This document shows positions 33,470-43,300 of a stretch of 64,000 nucleotides of DNA, piece by piece. Source of the DNA: Limnomonas spitsbergensis. Its lineage: Eukaryota > Chlorophyta > Chlorophyceae > Chlamydomonadales. The stretch covers positions 1,736,001 to 1,800,000 of the forward strand of contig JAYJMM010000021.1 of the NCBI GenBank assembly GCA_037349105.1, read 5' to 3'. Numbering within the stretch: position 1 is the stretch's first letter; each line of letters begins with the position of its first letter. The notes beneath the pieces are model-generated. The model did not search any database and had not been told where the DNA came from. It saw only the letters and a list, made by a program, of their open reading frames with translations. The position numbers and the translations under genes are program-made.

Positions 33470-36400
33470 ATGGCCCAATCTCAACTGCCATCCGCAGGTA
33501 GGGCTCTTCTTGCGCCCTTAGAAGGCACATTCCCTACTAGACAGCCGGTCCTGGGAAGCCGTGAAGGCCAGGTACCTCTCAATCAGCGGAGCCATGCTTC
33601 CTCTCACGGCAACCGTGACGCGGTGGGCAAGTCTGTCTCGGTACAGAACATGGCGCAGCTGACGTCCGCCAACACTGCATTCAACATGGGCGCGACGTCT
33701 AATGTAAGCCTGAGAGGGTTACCCTGCTTCAACCCCCAGCCTTGACAGCAAGATGTTGAATTCCCGTAAAGCATGTTCACATGGCAGCATAGCCTCTATG
33801 CAAAGGTATATCTTGCAAGCGCACAAGCATGCTTCCAAAGGATCCATACCTCCGTCCCCTCATACATGTCAGTGCAGCATAGCTTTTTCACATGGCACAT
33901 GCCACCATGGTGACAGCTTCCCATGTGCTGCACTAGGTATCATTCCTAATCTGAAGGACCATCCCTTTATACCACTTGACTCCATTGCACCCATGTCATT
34001 ATGCACGCCGGGGCATGCTCTACCCTGACAGGCACCCCGACATACCGATAAGTGGATAAATTCTGAATCAATAACAAAACACGCGCGGCCTCTGCTCACA
34101 ACTGTGCCATGCAGACATGGTGACCCCCCTCCTCCCCATCTCCCTGCCCCTCACCCCCTCTCCTTAAACACTCCTGGTGTGCGCCGCTCTCTCAGCTGAA
34201 TGAGGCGGACACAATCAAGGTGGCTGTGCGGGTCCGTCCGCTATTTGGCGCGGAGAAGGAGAAGGGAGCGGTGCCGGTGCTGCAGGTGGCCGAGGACAAC
34301 TCGTGTGTCAAGGTGAGGAGCTGGGCTTGGAGGTGGCTGACTCATCAGAGCTGAGCCTCCGCTCTTGAAAGCAATGGCTTTGTGGCAAGTTATCCCAGTT
34401 GATGGGTCGTGTTAGGAGCAGTGCTGTGCCCATTACAGTCCTTAGTCCTTACAGTGGTTGAATCACGTAGCTGAGTTTCAGTCACCGTAATTTCCAGGCC
34501 AATTCAGCTACTTTTACCAGCAAGAGACCGTAATTACCAACACGATTTCTGAATAACAGTGCAATTGCACAGCACTGGTTAGGAAACTCTGGGTGGGAGC
34601 TCCCTCAGCACCAAGGCAGGCAAAGATGCCGCCTCGTGGGCTTATCAGAGCTGATCCTTCACACTTCAGTGAAAGTGCCGTGTGGCAAGTCAGCCCAGAT
34701 AATGCAATAGCAGGCCAGAGAGGTACACGATAGGATGGGCTGTGGGAGAATAGGGGTGGGGGCTGTCTGAAGGAAGGCAGAGAAGCTGCCTCTTGGGCTG
34801 TCTGTCTGTCTGCCTGGAGGAATCAAGCTGCACATAAGTTTTACCAGAGGCTGGGTACGGGACGAGGGGGAGGCCGGTAATGGAAGCTGGGATAATGGTG
34901 AGCTCGAAGCTTTTCCTTGAGCTCGTTGTAGATTGACTTGAGGCTGCCCATGCTTACCTTCGGGTTTTTTAACTGCTTGGCACTCAACCCATCACTCGCG
35001 CCTTCCCGCGCTTGGTGCACGGTGGATCTGGCGCGGGCTCGCCTGGCAGCAAGATTCGTCATGACGTCCCCCCCGTTTCTCCCCTTCCCCCTCAGGTGGT
35101 CATCCCGGGCCCTGCTGGCAACAAGATGCAGCGCGACTTTGCCTTCCACGCCTGCCTGGGTCCCGACGTGAACCAGGGGGACGTCCTGCAGATGTGTGGC
35201 ATACCTCAGCTCCTGGATGCCGCGCTGTCCGGCTACAACGTCACGGTGTTTGCATACGGGCAGACAGGTGAGCGGCTGTGGGGCATGCTGCAGATGCGCG
35301 GCATCCCACTACTCCTGGACACTTTGCTGTACACCTACAATGTTCCAGTTTTCACATATGGGTAGACAGGTCGGGTCTGGCTGGTAAGCTAGGTATAAAG
35401 AGGAGGGGGGCATGCACCGCAAGCTTCTCTGGAACAGTGACAGGCTTGGAGCAGCCCATGCAGTTTCGCAACCTGTCATGCCTAACAGGATCATGTGACT
35501 ATGGATCTCGCACTTTCAAGTTTGAATCAAAGCTTGAAGTTATAGGGTAAGGGTTTGCTTGGTTAGGGGGGAGGATGTGCCTGTGCGTGAAACATATCGT
35601 CTCATGCTGGTCCCGGGGGCCGCAACAGAAGGAAGAAGTGGTCTGGTTCAGGGTCCTACGTGCCCCCTATGGTTGGTCCCCTTTGGTTGGTCCCCTATGA
35701 TTGGTCCCCTATGATTGGTCCCCTATGGTTAATCCCTTATGGTTGGTCCCCTATGGTTGGTCCCCTATGGTTGGTCCCCTATGATTGGTCCCCTATGGTT
35801 GGTCCCCTATGATTGGTCCCCTATGATTGGTCCCCTATGGTTGGTCCCCTATGATTGGTCCCCTATGATTGGTCCCCTATGGTTGGTCCCCTATGGTTGG
35901 TCCCCTATGGTTGGTCCCCTATGATTGGTCCCCTATGGTTAATCCCTTATGGTTGGTCCCCTATGGTTGGTCCCCTATGGTTGGTCCCCTATGGTTGGTC
36001 CCCTATGATTGGTCCCCTATGGTTGGTCCCCTATGGTTGGTCCCCTATGATTGGTCCCCTATGGTTGGTCCCCTATGGTTGGTCCCCTATGATTGGTCCC
36101 CTATGGTTGGTCCCCTATGGTTGGTCCCCTATGATTGGTCCCCTATGGTTGGTCCCCTATGGTTGGTCCCCTATGGTTGGTCCCCTATGGTTGGTCCCCT
36201 ATGGTTGGTCCCCTATGGTTGGTCCCCTATGATTGGTCCCCTATGGTTGGTCCCCTATGGTTGGTCCCCTATGGTTGGTCCCCTATGGTTGGTCCCCTAT
36301 GATTGGTCCCCTATGATTGGTCCCCTATGGTTGGTCCCCTATGGTTGGTCCCCTATGATTGGTCCCCTATGGTTGGTCCCCTATGGTTGGTCCCCTATGA

Positions 36401-39400
36401 TTGGTCCCCTATGGTTGGTCCCCTATGGTTGGTCCCCTATGGTTGGTCCCCTATGATTGGTCCCCTATGATTGGTCCCCTATGATTGGTCCCCTATGATT
36501 GGTCCCCTATGATTGGTCCCCTATGATTGGTCCCCTATGGTTGGTCCCCTATGGTTGGTCCCCTATGGTTGGTCCCCTATGGTTGGTCCCCTATGGTTGG
36601 TCCCCTATGATTGGTCCCCTATGGTTGGTCCCCTATGGTTGGTCCCCTATGATTGGTCCCCTATGGTTGGTCCCCTATGGTTGGCCCCCTATGGTTGGTC
36701 CCCTATGATTGGTCCCCTATGATTGGTCCCCTATGATTGGTCCCCTATGGTTAATCCCTTATGGTTGGTCCCCTATGGTTGGTCCCCTATGGTTGGTCCC
36801 CTATGGTTGGTCCCCTATGGTTGGTCCCCTATGGTTGGTCCCCTATGGTTGGTCCCCTATGATAGGTCCCCTATGGTTAGGATCAGGGACATACATGTCC
36901 CTTACGCAAGGGCGGCGCTCGGAAGCGAGCCGTGCCTGCCTGAGCGTGCCTGCATTACCAGATACATGCTAAATGCTGGCCAAAACCTTCGAATTCTTAG
37001 GTATGTGAACAAAAGCCAAAGTTCACGGGCAGCAGACACTGGATCCGACCAAGTCCTGTGAAGTTGACTTGTGAATAGCAGTGCTTGTGTGCCCAGTTCC
37101 TCCCCCAAGGTCCCGTCTCACCTCACCGTGTATCCATGCTGTCACCTCACCGTGTATTTCTGCTGTCCTCTCCCAGGCTCAGGGAAGACCTTCACCATGT
37201 CCGGGCACGAGGAGGTGATCTGCACCGACAGCTATCAGGGGGGCGACAAGAGTGATGGCATCATGAGCAGGGCAGTGGGGTACCTGTATCAACAGGTAGG
37301 CACAGGAGGGAGAGGGAGCTATCAGGGGGGGAGACACAGGGGAAGGGAATAGGGGCTGGGGCAAGGGACAGGGACAGGAGGCAGAGGTAGGAGGCAGGTG
37401 CAGGGGTGAGGGACAGTGGCAAGGGGTCAGGGTCAGGAGATAGGGGTAGGAGGAGGGGGGAGGGACAGTGGCAAGGGATAGGGGTTAGGGACAGGAGGCT
37501 GGGGGAGAGGGCAGGGGCAGGGGGTAGGGTTAGAGGAAAGGGAAAGTAACAGGGGCAGCAGCTTCAGGGTCTTGGTCATTAGAGTCAAGGAACGGTGTTC
37601 GGGAAACATTGCCTTACCAAACAAAATGTGAGGTCCTGTCCAGCAGCTGGGGAGGTCAAGAGATAAGGCCGGGAGATGTTTCGGCCGGTGCCTCTCGTGG
37701 CTCTGAAGTGCCGTTGGGTGCTGACTGTAGGCGAGGGAGTGCCGTGATGAGGTCAAGAAACTTTTGTGGGTGGGTGTGGGTTGATGGTGATGGTAGTGGC
37801 TCTCATCATGTCTACTCTGTTGCTGTCCTATGCAGGTGAAGGAGCGCCGGGAGCAGGTTAAGTATGAGCTCAGTGCATCCTACCTTGAGATCTATAACGA
37901 AGGTGAGAGGGACCAGAGGCGTGGGTGTGGATGACGTGTAAGGGTTAGGGGGGGGGGGGATGAGCCATGTGTTGATGTGTATTGCATGAGCAGGCTGCAG
38001 GCGTATTGGATGAAGAATTGGGTCAGGGGTCTATGATGTATGTGTCCATTGGTGGCGTATGAGCAGGCCCAAGGACTGTGTCGGCCAATGGCCGATGTCT
38101 TGCGCATATGTTGTCACTTGCAGGTTTGCCACTCACAAAAGCCGAAGCACTCACCTCCATCCTATGCCTTCAATATAATTCCTGGTCGCTGCTGCCGCCC
38201 GTTCTCCCTGGACTGCTCCTCTTTCCCCCCATGGCCCTGTGTGCATGTGACCTGTTCAACCAGCGCTTAATGCCTCCCTCCTGCCCCCTCCATGCCCCCC
38301 TCTTGCCCCCCTCAATGCTTCCCTCTTGCCCCCTCTCGCCCCCCTCAATGCTTCCCTCATGCTCCCCTCTTGCCCCCTCATTCCCCCTTCTTGCCCTCCC
38401 TGCCAGGTGTGTATGACCTTCTCAACCAGCGCTCAAAGAATCTTGCAGTCAAGTGGGATCCCGCTCAGGGCTTCAATGTGCCGGGCCTCAAGACAGTGCC
38501 ATGTAGCGACATGGGGTCCATGATGGAGGTGAGGGGACGCAGGGGGGCACTGGGGCAGCAGGGTCTCCATGATGGAGGTGAGGGCACGCAGGGGGGCACT
38601 GGGGCAGCAGGGTCTCCATGATGGAGGTGAGGTTTTAGGATAAGTGGCGTTATGATCGTCATGACGAAGAAGGTCAAGGTCAAGGCTTTAGCGGCGATAT
38701 GGTCTCCCTGACGAAGGTGGGGGGTTAGGGTGTGGGCGGCAGTTAAGTCTATATGAAAGAGGTGAGGTTTTAGGGTTACCGTTAAGCGGCTAAATGGTCT
38801 CTATGATGGAGGCAAGGGTCTGGGGTCTGGGTGTCAGCGGTGATAAGGTCCCTTTGATGGAGGTGAGGGTTCAGGGTTTAGAGGCGATGGTGTCCCTGTG
38901 ATGGAGGACGCCATGCTGCGCTGAGTGGAGGCGGGAGGCAGGCAGGTGGCTCCGAGCATTGCTGCTGCCTGGCATGGGGATCCGTTAACAATGTCTTTCA
39001 ACTCTCACCTATTGGCTCATATACAGTGCTGTACAGATTACATTCCTAACGATGGCTGAATTACGTAGCTGAGTTTCAGTCATCGTAATTTCAGGGCAAA
39101 TTCAGCTACTTTTACCAGAGAGAATCCGTAATTACCTGCACGATTTCTGAATGGCACAATGGCACATCACTGCTCACAATGCTTGTTGGCACCAGTCCCT
39201 GTTGCCGGTAACAAGTTTGTTCAATTGTGGCCAATTGGATGAGTGCTAATTTGTTGGCGCTAGTCACCTGTGCCATAGACATGTCCCGAGTGTTTACCTA
39301 CACTGTTGAACTGTTTGGGACTCCTCTCCTGTGACCCTCCCATGCCTCTTCTCCCATGCCTCCTGGATGTGCCCATGTACCCAGGTCCTGCGCATGGGCA

Positions 39401-39919
39401 TGAAGCACCGGCATGTGGGCAGTCACGAGCTCAACATCGAGTCAAGCAGGAGCCATAGCATCATGACCGTCAACTGCTGCGTCACGTCGCTCCAATCAAA
39501 CTCCTTTGACTTTGGGACACCTCGATTCGGTGAGATTGAGGAAATGGGGAGGGAGGCGGAGGGAGAAGTCGAGTGTTGCATCGGGCCTTTCTAGTACCTG
39601 GGTTGCACGCTTGCATTAATAACTCAAGTATGCCTCGACCATCATGATAGCGACTCCTAGCCTGCAACATCCTTTGCCCCTTGAAGGCGTGGATCACTGT
39701 CTTCTGTTGCAAGGCGCCAAGGCTCGCCTGGTAGTTTAAGTTCCTACCCCCCTGATTTGTAAGCCCTCCACCCCGACCCTTGGACCCTAAACCCTGTCCT
39801 CAGGCAAGATTTGCTTTGTGGACCTTGCGGGCAGTGAGCGGCTGAAGGATAGCAAGAGCGAGGGCGTCATGCTCAAGGAGACGGCCAACATCAACAAGAG
39901 CCTCTTTGTGCTGGGGAAG
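33470..39919 (+). CDS. Kinesin motor protein, N-terminal part (KIF12-like by eye; 3' exons outside window)
   Basis: ATP-driven microtubule motor. Exons: 33470-33703, 34196-34312, 35096-35267, 37177-37295, 37836-37902, 38407-38528, 39385-39529 and 39804-39919; phases close and give 364 residues. The first 78 residues are a low-complexity Ser/Gln/Arg leader. The motor starts at [12 protein letters not shown], with the P-loop [11 protein letters not shown] split by intron 3, EIYNEGVYDLL, switch [10 protein letters not shown], switch [10 protein letters not shown] and [14 protein letters not shown]. The next exon (usually V-I-x-A-L) is not reached, because the following intron is filled by the giant minisatellite. 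Subfamily by eye is KIF12/kinesin-16-like ([17 protein letters not shown]), unproven. Start ATG 33470 opens the frame that joins exon 2. Introns after exons 3, 4, 6 and 8 carry copies of the exon end; the intron before exon 6 carries a copy of its start. Confidence 0.93.
34330..34720 (+). repeat. Diverged tandem duplication in kinesin intron 2 surrounding the MITE
   Basis: CATCAGAGCTGAGCCTCCG at about 34343 recurs as TATCAGAGCTGATCCTTCA at about 34643, each followed by a GTGGCAAGT-CAGCCCAG-type word. The MITE inserted between the two copies. Confidence 0.55.
34419..34577 (+). mobile_element. hAT-type MITE, copy 1, with 8-bp target duplication
   Basis: Termini CAGTGCTGTGCC and TGCACAGCACTG are inverted repeats. 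The element is flanked by GTTAGGAG (34411-34418) and GTTAGGAA (34578-34585), 7 of 8 identical. CAGTG ends and an 8-base duplication are hallmarks of hAT elements. It is non-coding, 159 bases, in kinesin intron 2. Confidence 0.82.
35285..35372 (+). repeat. Intronic copy of kinesin exon 3 second half plus 5' splice site
   Basis: Exon 3 from 35183 to its donor (35268) recurs 102 bases downstream. The frame is preserved: the copy reads [19 protein letters not shown] then VPVFTYG-stop-TG, against [19 protein letters not shown] then [14 protein letters not shown] to TAG change makes a stop in the P-loop entry. Donor equivalent at 35370 is ACAG/GTCGGG. Confidence 0.92.
35662..36879 (+). repeat. 14-bp minisatellite, about 87 copies, in kinesin intron 3
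   Basis: The unit CCTATGGTTGGTCC alternates with CCTATGATTGGTCC in an irregular two-letter pattern. A rarer variant carrying AATCCCTT occurs at 35731, 35941 and 36753, at distances of 210 and 812 bases, both exact multiples of 14. Open frames through it are repeat artefacts. Confidence 0.97.
37317..37395 (+). repeat. Probable copy of kinesin exon 4 end; G-rich intron 4
   Basis: AGCTATCAGGGGGG from exon 4 (37230) recurs at 37317, and about 70 bases later GCAGAG/GTAGGAGGCAGG echoes the real donor CAACAG/GTAGGCACAGG (37296). The rest of the intron up to about 37560 is a purine-rich degenerate repeat around GGGACAGTGGCAAGGG. Confidence 0.5.
38236..38272 (+). repeat. Upstream copy of kinesin exon 6 start
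   Basis: GTGTATGACC...CTCAACCAGCGCTCA at the start of exon 6 (38407) has a copy 166 bases upstream reading GTGCATGTGACC...TTCAACCAGCGCTTA. The copy's AG is lost. A C-rich repeat (GCCCCCCTCAATGCTTCCCT) fills the space between. Confidence 0.75.
38513..38915 (+). repeat. Serial copies of kinesin exon 6 5' splice site
   Basis: The exon end TCCATGATGGAG/GTGAGG (donor 38529) recurs with the same junction at 38579 and 38628. More diverged copies follow at about 38698, 38746, 38791, 38846 and 38889, roughly every 45 to 70 bases. The first two are joined by an identical GGGGGGCACTGGGGCAGCAG spacer. Confidence 0.85.
39024..39172 (+). mobile_element. hAT-type MITE, copy 2
   Basis: Same element as at 34419: termini CAGTGCTGTAC and GGCACATCACTG, with the shared interior CGTAGCTGAGTTTCAGTCA and AATTCAGCTACTTTTACCAG. 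Flanks CTCATATA and CTCACAAT are compatible with an eroded 8-base duplication. Lies in kinesin intron 6. Confidence 0.78.
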
Positions 39920-39995
39920 GTGGGAGGGGGGCAAAGGGCATATGTCCTCGTAACCCTGTCTGAAGCTCCTGCAAACCCTGAATCAACTTAATTGA

Positions 39996-40305
39996 GGACA
40001 TTTTTCCGTGCTGGGGCTGATGCGAGGGGCACAACAGAACACCACGCATTTGTCCTCTTACCCCTGTCTGCGACTCTGCATGTCCTGCCTACCCTAACTT
40101 AATTAAGAATACCTTTTTCGTACTGGGGAAGATGCGAGGTTCATGACGCGCATTACTCCTCCTACCCCTGCCTAAACGTCATGCCTACCCTTACTTATCG
40201 AGAAAAGCCTTTTCATGCTGGTGAAGATGCAAGGGGCACAACCCACCTTCGTCCACCTACCGCTGCCCCTGTGTCCTGCCTGCCCGAACCAACCCACCAC
40301 TTGCT
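39996..40305 (+). repeat. Three serial copies of kinesin exon 8 end plus intron start, about 100 bp each
   Basis: The exon end CCTCTTTGTGCTGGGGAAG/GTGGGAGG is followed about 100, 212 and 307 bases later by TTTCCGTGCTGGGGCTG, TTTTCGTACTGGGGAAG and TTTTCATGCTGGTGAAG. Each is followed by GATGCRAGGGGCAC-like and CCTACCCCTGYC-like text. Donors in the copies are lost (GATGCG instead of GTGGGA). Confidence 0.85.
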
Positions 40306-40349
40306 TCTTCCTCTCCGGTCTTATGCGGCCAGGACTCGACTCCAAGCAT

Positions 40350-43300
40350 CCCCCCCCCCCCCCATCACCCCCCTCCCCTCTGTCCTATGTCCCCCCCCAT
40401 CACCCCCCTCCCCTCTGTCCTATGTCCCCACCCATCGCACCCCTCCCCTCTGTCCTATGTCCCCCCCATCGCACCCTCCCCTCTGTCCTCTGTCTCCACC
40501 CATCACCCCCCTCCCCTCTGTCCTATGTCCCCCCCCATCACCCCCCTCCCCTCTGTCCTATGTCCCCACCCATCACCCCCCTCCCCTCTGTCCTATGTCC
40601 CCCCCATCGCACCCCTCCCCTCTGTCCTATGTCCCCCCCATCGCACCCCTCCCCTCTGTCCTATGTCCCCCCCATCGCACCCCTCCCCTCTGTCCTATGT
40701 CCCCACCCATCACCCCCCTCCCCTCTGTCCTATGTCCCCACCCATCACCCCCCTCCCCTCTGTCCTATGTCCCCCCCCATCACCCCCCTCCCCTCTGTCC
40801 TATGTCCCCCCCATCGCACCCCTCCCCTCTGTCCTATGTCCCCCCCATCGCCCCCCTCCCCTCTGTCCTATGTCCCCACCCATCACCCCCCTCCCCTCTG
40901 TCCTATGTCCCCACCCATCACCCCCCTCCCCTCTGTCCTATGTCCCCCCCATCACCCCCCTCCCCTCTGTCCTATGTCCCCACCCATCACCCCCCTCCCC
41001 TCTGTCCTATGTCCCCACCCATCGCACCCCTCCCCTCTGTCCTATGTCCCCACCCCTCACCCCCCTCCCCTCTGTCCTCTGTCCCCACCCATCACCCCCC
41101 TCCCCTCTGTCCTATGTCCCCCCCATCACCCCCCTCCCCTCTGTCCTATGTCCCCCCCCATCGCCCCCCTCCCCTCTGTCCTCTGTCCCCACCCATCACC
41201 CCCCTCCCCTCTGTCCTCTGTCCCCACCCATCACCCCCCTCCCCTCTGTCCTATGTCCCCACCCATCACCCCCCTCCCCTCTGTCCTATGTCCCCCCCAT
41301 CGCACCCCTCCCCTCTGTCCTATGTCCCCCCCATCGCACCCCTCCCCTCTGTCCTATGTCCCCCCCATCGCACCCCTCCCCTCTGTCCTATGTCCCCACC
41401 CATCACCCCCCTCCCCTCTGTCCTATGTCCCCACCCATCACCCCCCTCCCCTCTGTCCTATGTCCCCCCCCATCACCCCCCTCCCCTCTGTCCTATGTCC
41501 CCACCCATCACCCCCCTCCCCTCTGTCCTATGTCCCCCCCATCGCCCCCCTCCCCTCTGTCCTATGTCCCCCCCCATCGCCCCCCTCCCCTCTGTCCTAT
41601 GTCCCCCCCCATCACCCCCCTCCCCTCTGTCCTATGTCCCCCCATCGCACCCCTCCCCTCTGTCCTATGTCCCCCCCCATCACCCCCCCCCCCCTCTGTC
41701 CTATGTCCCCCCCCATCACCCCCCTCCCCTCTGTCCTATGTCCCCCCCATCACCCCCCTCCCCTCTGTCCTATGTCCCCCCCCATCACCCCCCTCCCCTC
41801 TGTCCTATGTCCCCCCCCATCACCCCCCTCCCCTCTGTCCTATGTCCCCCCCCATCGCCCCCCTCCCCTCTGTCCTATGTCCCCACCCATCACCCCCCTC
41901 CCCTCTGTCCTATGTCCCCCCCATCACCCCCCTCCCCTCTGTCCTATGTCCCCCCCCATCACCCCCCTCCCCTCTGTCCTATGTCCCCCCCATCACCCCC
42001 CTCCCCTCCGTCCTATGTCCCCACCCATCACCCCCCTCCCCTCTGTCCCTATGTCCCCACCCATCGCCCCCCTCCCCTCTGTCCTATGTCCCCACCCATC
42101 ACCCCCCTCCCCTCTGTCCTATGTCCCCCCCCATTACCCCCCTCCCCTCTGTCCTATGTCCCCCCCATCACCCCCCTCCCCTCTGTCCTATGTCCCCACC
42201 CATCACCCCCCTCCCCTCTGTCCTATGTCCCCCCCCATCACCCCCCTCCCCTCTGTCCTATGTCCCCACCCATCACCCCCCTCCCCTCTGTCCTATGTCC
42301 CCCCCATCGCACCCCTCCCCTCTGTCCTCTGTCTCCACCCATCACCCCCCTCCCCTCTGTCCTATGTCCCCCCCCATCACCCCCCTCCCCTCTGTCCTAT
42401 GTCCCCACCCATCACCCCCCTCCCCTCTGTCCTATGTCCCCCCCATCGCCCCCCTCCCCTCTGTCCTATGTCCCCCCCATCGCCCCCCTCCCCTCTGTCC
42501 TATGTCCCCACCCATCACCCCCCTCCCCTCTGTCCTATGTCCCCACCCATCACCCCCCCTCCCCTCTGTCCTATGTCCCCCCCCATCACCCCCCTCCCCT
42601 CTGTCCTATGTCCCCCCCCATCACCCCCCTCCCCTCTGTCCTATGTCCCCACCCATCACCCCCCTCCCCTCTGTCCTATGTCCCCCCCATCGCACCCCTC
42701 CCCTCTGTCCTCTGTCCCCCCCATCACCCCCCTCCCCTCTGTCCTATGTCCCCACCCATCACCCCCCTCCCCTCTGTCCTATGTCCCCCCCATCGCACCC
42801 CTCCCCTCTGTCCTATGTCCCCACCCATCACCCCCCTCCCCTCTGTCCTATGTCCCCACCCATCACCCCCCTCCACTCTGTCCTATGTCCCCACCCATCG
42901 CACCCCTCCCCTCTGTCCTATGTCCCCACCCATCGCACCCCTCCCCTCTGTCCTATGTCCCCACCCATCACCCCCCTCCCCTCTGTCCTATGTCCCCACC
43001 CATCACCCCCCTCCCCTCTGTCCTATGTCCCCCCCATCACCCCCCTCCCCTCTGTCCTATGTCCCCACCCATCGCACCCCTCCCCGCTGTCCTATGTCCC
43101 CCCCCATCACCCCCCTCCCCTCTGTCCTATGTCCCCACCCATCACCCCCCTCCCCTCTGTCCTATGTCCCCACCCATCACCCCCATCCCCTCTGTCCTAT
43201 GTCCCCACCCATCACCCCCCCCCCCTCTGTCCTATGTCCCCACCCATCACCCCCCTCCCCTCTGTCCTATGTCCCCACCCATCACCCCCTCCCCTCTGTC

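Noticed and set aside
35739..37061. Trp/Pro-rich periodic open frames
   Set aside because: 14-bp minisatellite in kinesin intron 3; 14 is not a multiple of 3, so all frames cycle.
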